A program made the translations under genes and the position numbers. Shown here one piece after another: positions 44,323 through 53,723 of a stretch of DNA of 64,000 bases. Position 1 is the stretch's first letter. Each line of letters begins with the position of its first letter. This DNA comes from Spongiimicrobium salis (GTDB lineage: Bacteria; Bacteroidota; Bacteroidia; Flavobacteriales; Flavobacteriaceae), in assembly GCF_043678055.1 (NCBI RefSeq), contig NZ_JBHEQA010000001.1, positions 1,240,001 to 1,304,000 of the forward strand, given 5' to 3'. The notes beneath the pieces were generated by a model. That model was not told the DNA's origin. It saw only the letters and a program-made list of their open reading frames with translations, and did no database searches.

Positions 44323-44751
44323 ATTTTCTAAAGAAAACCGACTCTTTTTGTAGTCGTTTTCCTTGTTTGAAAGCTGCTTGATTTTGGTATTGCCTTCTAA
44401 TGTCAAAACTGTCAAACCGTACGATTTGATCAATGTATCAAAATTTATAATCACTTGAATTGATTTTCGCCGATCTAGGTAGTTCCCCCGAAACCTATAA
44501 TTCAGCAAATACATTACCAACGTATTGGTAAGGATGATTGGTCAATTCTTTGTAATATCATCGATCCGGATCGTTTAAAACGCTGGCCTATATTATATCA
44601 TATGCCTTCCTTAAATCGTACTTTTGATTTGACAGTATTTCTATGACGCGTTTCCGCATGTTTCTTTCCTTAATCTATGTTCTAATTTTTAAAGATTATA
44701 TACTTTGATCTATATATTGTAGGTAAATACTGCGAAAATACGTAAATAAAA

Positions 44752-45294
44752 TTATTTATTTGCAGCAAAACTCCCTACAAGGTTTATCATTTCTCCCTTT
44801 GCATTTCTGAGGGTCACCGACAAAGTTCCACTCAACATATCCTTATCTATCTCTTGTATGCTAATCCTTCCTTTTGACGCAAAAAAGGGCAATTCCCCCA
44901 AAGCATCTATATCTGCATATCCAAAAACTCCATCGAAATAATTTAAAAACCCATTGATATTTTCGGAGACTTCGTAAGTACCTTTAAATGCATTCGCTTC
45001 CATATCCTTTTTGGAAATTAAAAACTCAACCGCATGATCCAGTTTATTATTTTCCAACCGCAATACCAAAGTCGAGAATTTGGTTCCGTCATTGGCAATT
45101 TTAGTGGCAGTCTCAAAATCAAAATCCCCTACCAAATCTTCCTCCAAATCCCCTGTTGCTTTAAGGTGGTAACTAGAGTTTAATAATGATTGAACTACAA
45201 CCTCTTCTCCTACAGGATTATGGGATACAAATAACATAGGGACAATGGTCCAAAATAGTATGCGCCCCATTCTCAAAAAAGTGTGTCGTATCAT
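44752..45294 (-). CDS. Secreted protein of unknown function
   Basis: 180 residues with an N-terminal hydrophobic signal (GRILFWTIVPMLFVSHN). The mature part is beta-rich: YHLKATGDLEEDLVGDFDFE, FSTLVLRLENNKLDHAVEFL, GRISIQEIDKDMLSGTLSVT, ending LVGSFAANK. The pattern resembles small flavobacterial DUF6252-like lipoproteins but lacks a lipobox; I do not assign a family. Lies 33 bp downstream of a 51-residue gene in the same direction, probably one operon, divergent from the LytTR system. Confidence 0.7.
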   Translation of the reverse strand: MIRHTFLRMGRILFWTIVPMLFVSHNPVGEEVVVQSLLNSSYHLKATGDLEEDLVGDFDFETATKIANDGTKFSTLVLRLENNKLDHAVEFLISKKDMEANAFKGTYEVSENINGFLNYFDGVFGYADIDALGELPFFASKGRISIQEIDKDMLSGTLSVTLRNAKGEMINLVGSFAANK

Positions 45295-45327
45295 GGTTCT
45301 CGTAAATTTTGGTTATTGTATCCTTAA

Positions 45328-45483
45328 TTAATTATCCAAAGCGCCTATGGCAAGCATATTATCGGTACTATCTTTTTCTACCATCATTTTTTCATCTATG
45401 GTCATTTCATCACTATTATCTGTTATCACAGCTAAAGTCAGCATGATGATAAATATTGAAAATAGTATTGCACACTTTTTCAT
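45328..45483 (-). CDS. Small exported or membrane protein (51 aa)
   Basis: 51 residues, ATG at 45483, stop at 45328: MKKCAILFSIFIIMLTLAVI then a very acidic tail (TDNSDEMTIDEKMMVEKDST). A hydrophobic helix from residue 5 to 20, with AVITDNS as a possible signal-peptidase site, so the mature peptide would be about 30 acidic residues. It is upstream of the secreted 180-residue gene. The opposite strand has a 72-residue frame that is only its shadow. Confidence 0.6.
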   Translation of the reverse strand: MKKCAILFSIFIIMLTLAVITDNSDEMTIDEKMMVEKDSTDNMLAIGALDN

Positions 45484-45842
45484 TGGTTTTAGTTTAGTTA
45501 TTATTTCCTTTACAGGGGTTTTTGGTGCTCCGCTAAAATACGATCGATATCCCTTCTGTTTATGAGCATATGTATAAACGGTTCTAAATATTGTGTAAAT
45601 GGTATGGAAACACCTCTCTATTCAAAATTACAGTTAAGTTACTGATTATCAATGAATTAAATATAAAAATAATCATAAATAGCTCATTTTGTAGTCTTTA
45701 TACCACAGATTGTGCCCCATAATCATTAAAAAACCGCTACATGATCTTTTTTTGCCAATCATACGCGAAATACTTCCATTGACACATATTTTAATGCTAA
45801 CTTCCACAATAATTTTATTTTTGATTAACTTACCCCTAGATT
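45484..45842. other. Divergent intergenic region with no gene
   Basis: This 359-bp AT-rich stretch lies between the small exported gene (minus) and the response regulator (plus) and must hold both promoters. I see no ORF, no strong hairpin and no unambiguous TAnnTTTG. Confidence 0.5.
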
Positions 45843-46577
45843 ATGTTGAAAGCAGTTATAGTAGATGATGAAATAAAAGCCCTCCAAAGTTTATCTTGGG
45901 AGTTGACCAATTTTAGTGACGAGATTAATGTTGTAGCCTCATATACCAACCCCTTTGAAGCATTGGATTATCTGGAAAAAAACAGTCCTGATTGCCTTTT
46001 TCTGGATATAGAAATGCCTGCAATGGATGGTTTTCAATTCATTCAAAAAATAAAAAAGAAAGATTTTCCGGTAGTGATTACTACTGCATACAATCAATAC
46101 GCGATCAAAGCACTGAAAAACGAGGCCATTGATTATCTCTTAAAACCCATTGACACCGATGATCTTGAGGAGACCATTGAAAAAGTTAAGAGATTCAATG
46201 CCAAAAATTTTACGGCAGAAAAACTAGAGCAGATTCTCCTAAATTTCAATGCCAATTCCATTCAAAAAAAAATTACCATTAACACCGATGGTAAACTATT
46301 ATTTCTAGAAAATAACGAGATTCTATACGCGGAGTCCGATGGAAATTACAGTACTATTTATTTAAGTGACGGACAAAAAATAGTCCTTACCAAAAAATTA
46401 AAGGAAGTGGAAAAGCTTCTTCCTCAAGATTCCTTTTTTAGAATCCACAATTCTTTCATCATTAATTTGAATAAAATCAAGGAATTTCTAAAAACTGATG
46501 GATATGTTGTACTCCAATCCAATGATAAAATACCTGTATCGCGACAAAAGAAATCTGATTTTCTAGATTTGTTATAA
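45843..46577 (+). CDS. LytTR-family response regulator
   Basis: 244 residues. Receiver domain at 1-120: VIVDDEIKALQSL (acidic D8/D9), phospho-acceptor D55 in FLDIEMPAMDGF, KPID at about 102. LytTR DNA-binding domain at about 145-244: ILYAESDGNYSTIYLSDGQK, FFRIHNSFIINLNKI, PVSRQKKSDFL. Acts with the kinase that begins 9 bp downstream. Targets are unknown; the divergent small exported operon is a natural guess. Confidence 0.95.
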   Translation: MLKAVIVDDEIKALQSLSWELTNFSDEINVVASYTNPFEALDYLEKNSPDCLFLDIEMPAMDGFQFIQKIKKKDFPVVITTAYNQYAIKALKNEAIDYLLKPIDTDDLEETIEKVKRFNAKNFTAEKLEQILLNFNANSIQKKITINTDGKLLFLENNEILYAESDGNYSTIYLSDGQKIVLTKKLKEVEKLLPQDSFFRIHNSFIINLNKIKEFLKTDGYVVLQSNDKIPVSRQKKSDFLDLL

Positions 46578-46586
46578 TTCATTCCG

Positions 46587-48518
46587 ATGTATTTTGTTCC
46601 AACCAAAAAAAAAGGCAAATGGGAAAGTTACTTTTTCCTGTTCTTTTTGGTGTTCTTTCATTGGGGGACTGCTCAAGATGTTCCAGATAGCTTTGAAAAA
46701 ATAACGGATAGCCTCCTTGGTATAAGCCCCAGAGGATATATTTCCATTGATCGTGTGATGCGGCCATATCAACGCGATACTTTGCTCATGCGTTATTTTG
46801 CTAAGACCGCCACCCAACGAAATTATTTAGAAGGACAATCCTATGCCCTGAATCAACTAGGAAGAAAATACAGAAATACATCCCAGTATGAACAAGCCAT
46901 CTCCCTTCATGAGCAGGCTTTGGAGATTGCAAATAGGGCGCAGAACACGGAACTCACAGTCTTTAGTCTCAACATGATAGGTGTTGTCTATCGTCGTAAG
47001 TCCACCATACGAGCGGCAATGGATTATAGCCAACAGGCCCTTGAACTGGCCGAAAGTGTCCCCAATCCTTCAAAATCTCTAAAAAGGAGTATTAATGTGT
47101 CTTTAAATTCCATTGGTAATCTATACCAAACCTTGAACCAATATGACGATGCCATAACCTATTATACCAAATCCATGAAATTGGAAGCGGAACTGGGCAA
47201 TACGCTTGGCCTTGCCATTAATCACCAAAATATAGGGGAGTGTCTTGAAGCAAAAGGTTTTTTGGAAGATGCCCTGAAAAGTTACCAAACCTCTATGCGT
47301 TATAATGAGGAAATAGATTCGGATATGGGGCGGGTCATTTGCCAAAATAGCATTGCCAAAATTTATATCAAACAAAGGAAGTTGACCGAAGCACTCTTTT
47401 TATTGCAATCGGCATTACAAAAGGCAACAGACCTAAAGGATAGTTTTTTAATCTCCCGTATCTATTCCAATTTAGGATGGGCCCAGATGATCGGTGAAAA
47501 TTATGAACTTGCCGAAGAAAATATGTTAAAAGGACTCGAAGAAGCCCAAAAACATAATTTACAGGAAATCTCCGTAGAGGCCTACACCCTGCTTTCCAAT
47601 CTTTTTGAAGCCAAGGAAGACTATAAAAAATCACTTTTCTATACACATAAGGCAACGGCCTTGGAAAAAGTTATCTCCAACGAAGGGAATGTGAGTTATG
47701 TAAATGATATTAAATATCGCTATCAATCTAAAAAGCAGAGTGATCATATACAGCAACTTCAACTAGAAATGCGAAAAGGGGAATCTAGATATTTGATCAC
47801 CATAATTGCCCTAGTTCTTCTTGCGGGAATATTATACATTCTCTACCGCCAGTACCAATTAAAAAACGACAAGAAGCTCTTAACTTTGGAACAAAGCATG
47901 CTGCGTAGCCAAATGAACCCTCATTTTCTATTCAATTCCCTGAATTCCATTAAACTTTATATTATCAATAATGAGAAAAAAAATGCGGTTCACTATTTAA
48001 ATAAGTTCTCCAAATTGATCCGCAAGATTTTGGAAGCCTCTTCTTTAAAAGAAATCCCTTTGGCAGAAGAATTGGAAACCGTAGAGCTTTATATGAATAT
48101 AGAAAACATCCGTTTTTCCAACGAGATCAACTTTCAAATTGAAATAGACAATACCATTGATACCCACACGGCCAAAATACCTTCCCTTGTTCTTCAACCT
48201 TTCTTGGAAAATGCATTATGGCATGGTCTTTCCTCAAAAGAGGGCGAAAAAAATATTTGGTTGAAAGCGGGCAAAACCGAGGAGAACTTTATTCATATCA
48301 GTATTATAGACGATGGTATTGGAAGAAAAGCTGCGGAAAAAATAAAGCGGGCCAGGGTCTTAAAGCGTAAATCTGTAGGTATTGACATTACCAAGGAACG
48401 TTTGGCCAACTTTTCCAAAGATTACCAAAATACTTTTAGCATTGATATTATTGATCTCTATAACGAAGATGGCTCCGCTTCGGGAACCCAGGTGACCTTA
48501 TATATCCCTGCTATTTAG
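46587..48518 (+). CDS. TPR-containing sensor histidine kinase (His_kinase/LytS type)
   Basis: 643 residues: N-terminal hydrophobic signal (FFLFFLVFFHWGTAQ), five or six TPR units at about 70-370 (for example YEQAISLHEQALEIANRAQN, YDDAITYYTKSMKLEAELGN), one membrane helix (LITIIALVLLAGILYILY), then a His_kinase domain with phospho-acceptor H446 in QMNPHFLFNSLNSI, N-box FLENALWHGLSS and G-box DDGIGRKAAEK. The periplasmic TPR sensor is typical for Bacteroidota LytTR systems. Its 3' end overlaps the convergent DUF3109 gene by 8 bp. Confidence 0.94.
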   Translation: MYFVPTKKKGKWESYFFLFFLVFFHWGTAQDVPDSFEKITDSLLGISPRGYISIDRVMRPYQRDTLLMRYFAKTATQRNYLEGQSYALNQLGRKYRNTSQYEQAISLHEQALEIANRAQNTELTVFSLNMIGVVYRRKSTIRAAMDYSQQALELAESVPNPSKSLKRSINVSLNSIGNLYQTLNQYDDAITYYTKSMKLEAELGNTLGLAINHQNIGECLEAKGFLEDALKSYQTSMRYNEEIDSDMGRVICQNSIAKIYIKQRKLTEALFLLQSALQKATDLKDSFLISRIYSNLGWAQMIGENYELAEENMLKGLEEAQKHNLQEISVEAYTLLSNLFEAKEDYKKSLFYTHKATALEKVISNEGNVSYVNDIKYRYQSKKQSDHIQQLQLEMRKGESRYLITIIALVLLAGILYILYRQYQLKNDKKLLTLEQSMLRSQMNPHFLFNSLNSIKLYIINNEKKNAVHYLNKFSKLIRKILEASSLKEIPLAEELETVELYMNIENIRFSNEINFQIEIDNTIDTHTAKIPSLVLQPFLENALWHGLSSKEGEKNIWLKAGKTEENFIHISIIDDGIGRKAAEKIKRARVLKRKSVGIDITKERLANFSKDYQNTFSIDIIDLYNEDGSASGTQVTLYIPAI

Positions 48519-49080
48519 TATGTGCTTTGGCAACTTCTTCCAATTCGGCATACCACGCCTCTCCAAATTTACGCACCAATGCTTCTTTAACAAATTTGTA
48601 TATCGGCACTTGCAATTCTTCGCCCAAAGAGCAAGCAGGGTCGCAAATTTCCCATTTGTGATAGTTCACGGCAGTCAATTCCGTGTATTCGGTAACTCGA
48701 ATAGGGTATAAATGGCAGGAAATAGGCTTCTTCCATGAAACAACACCCTGATTATAAGCTTCTTCTATACCACACTTTGCCGTTCCATTATCCGAAAATA
48801 TCACATAGGCACATTCACTTTTATTGACTAGGGGCGTTTCCCATTCCCCATCTTCCCCTTTGATAAAGGCCCCCTGTTCTTCTATGGCGGCTATGCCCTC
48901 TGCCCTTAAAAAAGGTTTCACCTCTTTATAGATATCTACTAATATTTCTGTCTCGCTATCTTCAACAGGGGCTCCAGCCTCTCCATCAACACAACATACC
49001 CCTTTACAGGCATTTAAGTTGCATACAAAATCGTTTTCTATGATTTCTTCCGATACAATGGTCTTTCCTATTTGAAACAT
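48511..49080 (-). CDS. DUF3109 family protein
   Basis: 189 residues, soluble, with many conserved cysteines: VCNLNACKGVCCVDGEAGAP, SECAYVIFSDNGTAKCGIEE, KKPISCHLYPIRVTEY, WEICDPACSLGEELQVPIY. This arrangement suggests a zinc or iron-sulfur site as in YkgJ-like proteins. The family is widespread in Bacteroidota with no assigned function. Overlaps the kinase gene at the 3' end by 8 bp (convergent). Confidence 0.9.
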   Translation of the reverse strand: MFQIGKTIVSEEIIENDFVCNLNACKGVCCVDGEAGAPVEDSETEILVDIYKEVKPFLRAEGIAAIEEQGAFIKGEDGEWETPLVNKSECAYVIFSDNGTAKCGIEEAYNQGVVSWKKPISCHLYPIRVTEYTELTAVNYHKWEICDPACSLGEELQVPIYKFVKEALVRKFGEAWYAELEEVAKAHTK

Positions 49081-49171
49081 GGCTTAAAAGTATGCTCACA
49101 AAGATACTTGTTTCGTCCACGTCATTCCATATTTATTTTGTTTTGACGGATATAAACCATCTTTAATACCG

Positions 49172-49179
49172 TAAATTTG
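49172..49179 (+). promoter_or_regulatory. Possible -7 element for the marC-like gene
   Basis: TAAATTTG matches TAnnTTTG, 24 bp before the ATG; the nearest TTG (49143-49145) is 26 bp away, longer than usual. Confidence 0.35.
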
Positions 49180-49202
49180 CGGAAATTTTTAAAGCAGTCA
49201 TC

Positions 49203-49775
49203 ATGCAATTTAATTTCAAACAAATTGTCACCGCCAGTATGATTCTTTTTGCAGTCATCGATATTTTAGGAAGCATTCCTATCATCATTGGTCTGCGTGC
49301 CAAAGTAGGTCATATTCAATCTGAAAAAGCCTCTATTGTAGCGGCTTGTATCATGATTGCCTTTTTATTTATCGGAGAAGAGATTTTGAACCTCATTGGT
49401 ATAGATGTGAATTCTTTTGCCGTAGCGGGTGCATTCATTATTTTTTTCCTGGCCATTGAAATGGTATTGGGCATTCATCTATATAAAGATGATGATGTAG
49501 AAAGTGCATCCATTGTCCCTATTGCCTTCCCCCTGATTGCCGGGGCCGGAACCATGACCTCTATTCTGTCCTTGCGCGCTGCCTATGACGTACAGAATAT
49601 TATTGTGGCGATCATTATCAATATTATCTTTGTATATCTGGTCCTAAAGTCTTCAAAGCGAATTGAACGCCTTTTGGGAAAAAGCGGACTCAGTGTCATC
49701 CGAAAGGTATTTGGGGTTATTTTATTGGCTATTGCCGTAAAATTATTTGCTGCCAATATCAATCAACTTTTTTGA
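49203..49775 (+). CDS. MarC-family integral membrane protein
   Basis: 190 residues, six helices. Signatures: MILFAVIDILGSIPIIIGL at the N-terminus, FAVAGAFIIFFLAIEMVLG, and the conserved IVPIAFPLIAGAGTMTSILS. MarC/YchE/YhgN proteins are of unknown function despite the old name. A 67-residue membrane gene follows after 28 bp, probably co-transcribed. Confidence 0.93.
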   Translation: MQFNFKQIVTASMILFAVIDILGSIPIIIGLRAKVGHIQSEKASIVAACIMIAFLFIGEEILNLIGIDVNSFAVAGAFIIFFLAIEMVLGIHLYKDDDVESASIVPIAFPLIAGAGTMTSILSLRAAYDVQNIIVAIIINIIFVYLVLKSSKRIERLLGKSGLSVIRKVFGVILLAIAVKLFAANINQLF

Positions 49776-49803
49776 ATATCGAACTATTAGAATACTATAT
49801 ACC

Positions 49804-50007
49804 ATGAACAAAATACTCACCATTATTATCATCGTCATCGCCATTGCCCTAATCGCCTACAACGTCACCCTGGTAGATTTCGAAAACCCCATGGAAGGCA
49901 ACAGCATTATAGCCCTCATTGGGATTGTTGCCGCACTCTGTGCTATTGTTCTTATCCTGATTTTTGTAACCTCAAAAAAGATCCAAAAGAAAGTAGAGGA
50001 CAACTAG
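49804..50007 (+). CDS. Small two-helix membrane protein
   Basis: 67 residues from ATG 49804 (MNKILTIIIIVIAIALIAYN). The start at 49747 would overlap the marC-like gene and is rejected. Two hydrophobic helices (about 3-20 and 37-57: IIALIGIVAALCAIVLILIF) and a lysine-rich tail (TSKKIQKKVEDN). Similar tiny proteins are common in Flavobacteriaceae; function unknown. Convergent with the S41 protease gene 16 bp away. Confidence 0.8.
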   Translation: MNKILTIIIIVIAIALIAYNVTLVDFENPMEGNSIIALIGIVAALCAIVLILIFVTSKKIQKKVEDN

Positions 50008-50023
50008 GTTTACCAAGTGTGAC

Positions 50024-51664
50024 TTAGTTGTTCACATTTATATTTCCCATACCGTCTTTCACCGTCTTATACCCCTCCAATTCCATTACTTTTCTGAGCA
50101 TGGCATCATCGACACTTTTTATTTTTGCCTGCAGATTGGGTGTAAACAACTGTTCGGCCAAGGTAGCCTTTAGGGTCAATTTAATTTTATCTTCCAAATC
50201 GTAATAGTGCAGATTTAAGGGCTTCAATACGACCCTTTGCTCCAAAAAGTTGATGAAGTCTTCAAAGAGGATGTCGTCTGCCCTGAATTCGGATAAAAAC
50301 ATTTCTTCGGTATAATCGTCATAACGATTTCGATCTTCTTCAAGGTGACTGAAAATAAATCTTGAGAAGTATCCATAAATATTTTCAATACTCTCCAGCA
50401 GTTCTTTCCCGTTGGTTTCGATGGGAACAAAAACATCGGGAATAATTCCACCTCCTCCATAAACAACTTTTCCTTTTGGCGTGGTAAATTTTAGGGAATC
50501 TGCCACTTTAATACTATCTACAGAAATCAACTCCCCATTTTTGTAGCGATCCGTAAAGGTCTTATAATAATCCTTATTTCCGTTTTTATAGGATTTTTGA
50601 ATCGATCTCCCAGTGGGGGTATAATACCGTGAAACCGTTAAGCGCACTGCAGAGCCATCGCCCAATTCCATTTCCCGTTGCACCAATCCTTTTCCAAAAG
50701 AACGACGCCCAACAATGGTACCAATATCATTATCCTGCAAAGCTCCCGCAATAATTTCACTGGCAGAAGCCGATCGTTCATTGATCAATACATAGATAGG
50801 CTTATTCTCAAAACTCCCTTTTGAGGTCGCAAAGGTTTTTTTAATCTCTCCTTTTTTGTTTTTTGTAAAGAGAATCAATTTATTTTTCTTTAAAAACTCA
50901 TCGGCCATTTTTTCTGCGATTCCCAGATAACCTCCGGGATTATCGCGTAGGTCCAAGGCCAATTTTTCGGCTCCTTTTCGCTGCAAATAACTCAGGGCTT
51001 CCTTAAATTCATTATAGGTAGATTCCGCAAAGCGATTCACTTTGATATATCCAATATCATCGGTCAGCATATAATAGGCATCCACACTTTTTAACGGCAC
51101 ACGATCGCGCTTAAGGTTTACGGTAAAAATACTGTCGGTCTTTTTACGATAAATCTTCAATTTTACCGGGGTTCCCTTTTTGCCTTTTAACAAGGCAATA
51201 ATCTTATCATCATCTTTATCCGGGCCATACAACGTATCACTATCGGCCATCAATAGGCGATCTCCCGCCTGAATTCCATGAAGATAACTAGGTCCATCTT
51301 CTACCGTTCGCATTACGGCAATGGTATCTTGCACTCGGTAAAAGCGGATTCCTATGCCCACAAAATCACCTTTCATACTCTCGGCGACCCGTTTCATTTC
51401 GTCTTTGGGAATATAGACCGAATGGGGATCCAATTTATCCAAAATATTATTTACCGTAACATCTACAATACTATCCGTATCAATATCATCTACATATTCA
51501 TAGTCAATGAAATCGATCAAACGATTGAGTTTATCTTTTTTGGAATTGGTCCCGAATAATTTTTCAGGGCTATCGGAAAAATGGAGTTTTCCTCCAATAA
51601 AAATACCAATGGCGAGTGCCATGGCAATGATGGTGGGCCAAATGTAATTGTATTTCTTTTTCAT
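50024..51664 (-). CDS. C-terminal processing peptidase (S41, PDZ)
   Basis: 546 residues. Membrane anchor (IWPTIIAMALAIGIFIGG), PDZ domain at about 90-180 (DGPSYLHGIQAGDRLLMADS) and S41 core with the Ser-Lys dyad in NERSASASEIIAGALQ and GRRSFGKGLVQ. Another motif is LALDLRDNPGGYLGIAEKMA. Acts in the periplasm on proteins with exposed C-termini. It overlaps the dCMP deaminase by 4 bp (ATGA). Confidence 0.94.
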   Translation of the reverse strand: MKKKYNYIWPTIIAMALAIGIFIGGKLHFSDSPEKLFGTNSKKDKLNRLIDFIDYEYVDDIDTDSIVDVTVNNILDKLDPHSVYIPKDEMKRVAESMKGDFVGIGIRFYRVQDTIAVMRTVEDGPSYLHGIQAGDRLLMADSDTLYGPDKDDDKIIALLKGKKGTPVKLKIYRKKTDSIFTVNLKRDRVPLKSVDAYYMLTDDIGYIKVNRFAESTYNEFKEALSYLQRKGAEKLALDLRDNPGGYLGIAEKMADEFLKKNKLILFTKNKKGEIKKTFATSKGSFENKPIYVLINERSASASEIIAGALQDNDIGTIVGRRSFGKGLVQREMELGDGSAVRLTVSRYYTPTGRSIQKSYKNGNKDYYKTFTDRYKNGELISVDSIKVADSLKFTTPKGKVVYGGGGIIPDVFVPIETNGKELLESIENIYGYFSRFIFSHLEEDRNRYDDYTEEMFLSEFRADDILFEDFINFLEQRVVLKPLNLHYYDLEDKIKLTLKATLAEQLFTPNLQAKIKSVDDAMLRKVMELEGYKTVKDGMGNINVNN

Positions 51665-52107
51665 GAATATGGGGCATTTTCAATGAGGGGCATATGTTCT
51701 AATATCACTCCAGCTTTCTGTAAAAACTCTAAACCCGAGGGGTCTTTGTACGCTTCTTGATATACCACACGTTTTATGCCAGACTGATGAATCAGCTTAC
51801 TGCATTCTTTACAAGGAGATAGTGTAATGTACAAGGTTGCGCCTTCACAGGATTGGGTAGATGAGGCTACTTTTGATATTGCATTGGCTTCTGCATGCAA
51901 TACATACCATTTTGTATAGCCTTCTTCATCTTCGCATATATTTTCAAAACCCGTGGGGGTTCCGTTATAGCCATCGGAAATAATCATACGATCTTTAACA
52001 ATAATGGCGCCTACCTGTTTCCGTTTACAATAGGATAGTTTTCCCCATTCTTTGGCCATACGCAGATAGGCCTTATCGTATTTTTCCTGTTTGTTTTCTT
52101 TTGTCAA
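51661..52107 (-). CDS. dCMP deaminase (ComEB/Cyd-type)
   Basis: 148 residues. Zinc site LHAEANAI (His, catalytic Glu) and LSPCKECSKLIHQ (two Cys); nucleotide contact ISDGYNGTPTGFENICED is typical for deoxycytidylate deaminases. Converts dCMP to dUMP for thymidylate synthesis. ATG overlaps the S41 start by 4 bp, a pair common in Flavobacteriia. Confidence 0.9.
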   Translation of the reverse strand: MTKENKQEKYDKAYLRMAKEWGKLSYCKRKQVGAIIVKDRMIISDGYNGTPTGFENICEDEEGYTKWYVLHAEANAISKVASSTQSCEGATLYITLSPCKECSKLIHQSGIKRVVYQEAYKDPSGLEFLQKAGVILEHMPLIENAPYS

Positions 52108-52228
52108 AATCTGTCGCTGTTTCTATAGTACAACAATCCAAAGTGGAAAAGTACTACTAACAAACACTAATATACCTGCTTTAAGGCTGCCTTACAACCT
52201 AAAAGGGTTAATTTTAAGTGAAAATCCA

Positions 52229-52813
52229 TCAAAGGAACATTTTGACCAAGATTGTGGTCGTTACAGCGATAACTAAAAAAGAAGCCATTTGGATAAAACG
52301 TTTTTTTCTTAGTCCAATGACATCCTGTAGTACATAGGTCAGCAATAAAACTACGAGAATAATCAGGACTTGAGACAGTTCAATTCCCAATGCAAAACTT
52401 AATAAAGGCATGAGTTTTTCCTCTTCTCCACTGATGATCAATTTAAAGTAATTGGAAAACCCAAAGCCATGTATCAGTCCAAAGAAAGCCGTGGCAGCCA
52501 AATGAAACCATTTCTGTTGTACTCCCTGCCCTTCTTTAGCGTACCGAAGATTAAAAATACAGGTCAATATAATCGTAATTGGAATGGCAAATTCTATGGC
52601 CTCGACATTTACAGCTATCAGCTCATATACCGCAAGTACCAGGGACAGACAATGTGTGATGGTAAATACGGTTACCAATGCCAAGACGTTTTTCCAGTTT
52701 TTAAAGGTAAATGGAATGGCAAGGGCCGCCAAAAACAACATATGATCGTAGGCATTGAAATCTAGCACGTGATCAAGCCCAAGTTTGGTGTAAAATGTAA
52801 TGTCTTCCAGCAT
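52229..52813 (-). CDS. HupE/UreJ family membrane protein
   Basis: 194 residues, about six helices. Family pattern: YTKLGLDHVLDFNAYDHMLF (GxxHxxxGxDH-like start), TVFTITHCLSLVLA, HLAATAFFGLIHGFGFSNYF. The histidine-rich helices suggest metal (nickel or cobalt) or related ion transport as in HupE. No urease or hydrogenase genes nearby; in Flavobacteriaceae this gene often stands alone. A 121-bp gap separates it from the dCMP deaminase gene. Confidence 0.88.
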   Translation of the reverse strand: MLEDITFYTKLGLDHVLDFNAYDHMLFLAALAIPFTFKNWKNVLALVTVFTITHCLSLVLAVYELIAVNVEAIEFAIPITIILTCIFNLRYAKEGQGVQQKWFHLAATAFFGLIHGFGFSNYFKLIISGEEEKLMPLLSFALGIELSQVLIILVVLLLTYVLQDVIGLRKKRFIQMASFLVIAVTTTILVKMFL

Positions 52814-52844
52814 ATACTATCAAGATTAAGGGTGTTGTACGCCT

Positions 52845-53579
52845 TTATAATCCACGCTCCTTTTGGATATTTTCGTAGGCTTTTTGCACTTTTTTAAACT
52901 TTTCTTCCGCCCCTTTCTTTATGGCTTCATTCTCGGTGACCACCCGATCTGGATGGTATTTTTTGGCCATTTTTCTATACGCCTTCTTTACCTCATCATC
53001 AGAAGCGGAACGTTCTATTTCCAAAATTTTATAGGCCGTATCCGTGGCTTCAAAAAACATGGCTTTGATGCTTTCAAAATCTCGCGAATTTACCCTAAAA
53101 TAGCCAGCGATCTCCTGTATTTTATTTACCTCTGAAGCGCTTACCTGCCCATCTGCCTGTGCAATACCAAACAAAAAATGCAGCAATTGCAGACGCACTT
53201 CATAACGTGTGCGCTGATTGAGATAACTGCAGATTCGTTGGGCAGAAATCTCTCTTTTTTTAATGACCTCATTAAATGTCCTAAATATCGCATTAGCTTT
53301 GTCCTTGCCATAGGTTTGCACAAAATACTGGCGTACATAGTTCATTTCACTTTGACTTACCGTTCCATCGGCCTTGATGACAATGGAGCATAAGGAAAGT
53401 AAATTCAATTCAAAATCTGCCGGGGACACTTTCTGTTGCACGACATCCCTCATAATGGTTTCTTTTAATCCACCACTACTATTAAGGTTGTCCAAAAAAC
53501 TGCCGAGAAGAAAGCCTAGAATAGCTCCCGGATATCTAAAAACCGAAAATCCAAGAAGGGCCGCAAGCCATTTGATCAT
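52845..53579 (-). CDS. TerB-like and J-domain protein (DjlA type)
   Basis: 244 residues. A hydrophobic N-terminus (WLAALLGFSVFRYPGAILGF), a TerB/DjlA-type helical domain at about 45-165 (LCSIVIKADGTVSQSEMNYV and FGIAQADGQVSASEVNKIQE, each with a metal-binding-like ADG), then a C-terminal J-domain with YKILEIERSASDDEVKKAYR and the HPD motif in KKYHPDRV. J-domains stimulate Hsp70 (DnaK). Resembles DjlA; likely inner-membrane. Confidence 0.92.
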   Translation of the reverse strand: MIKWLAALLGFSVFRYPGAILGFLLGSFLDNLNSSGGLKETIMRDVVQQKVSPADFELNLLSLCSIVIKADGTVSQSEMNYVRQYFVQTYGKDKANAIFRTFNEVIKKREISAQRICSYLNQRTRYEVRLQLLHFLFGIAQADGQVSASEVNKIQEIAGYFRVNSRDFESIKAMFFEATDTAYKILEIERSASDDEVKKAYRKMAKKYHPDRVVTENEAIKKGAEEKFKKVQKAYENIQKERGL

Positions 53580-53687
53580 GGGTATTTGAAACTTTTAACG
53601 ATTTGTAATGTCCAAAGATATGGCATTCCGCTTTAATGACAACCTAAAGGAAACGTTAAGTGCTCCCCTGAAATACAACAAATTAGT

Positions 53688-53695
53688 TATATTTG
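53688..53695 (+). promoter_or_regulatory. Possible -7 element for the bacilliredoxin gene
   Basis: TATATTTG matches TAnnTTTG, 28 bp before the ATG at 53724. A -33 TTG is not seen. Confidence 0.4.
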
Positions 53696-53723
53696 TCGTC
53701 AATTGAATTTAAAAGAAAATACT

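Noticed and set aside
44200..44520. A 106-codon open frame on the minus strand
   Set aside because: The likely terminator hairpin at 44274-44322 lies inside it, the C-terminal part looks unlike protein, and no ribosome-binding site or family is visible.
44643..44708. A 21-codon plus-strand frame with a hydrophobic stretch
   Set aside because: Short, no ribosome-binding site, no paralogue, and no similarity to the three microproteins at 39.7-40.2 kb.
45347..45565. A 72-codon plus-strand frame opposite the 51-residue gene
   Set aside because: It is the antisense of the small exported gene; the minus-strand frame has a proper signal helix and operon context.
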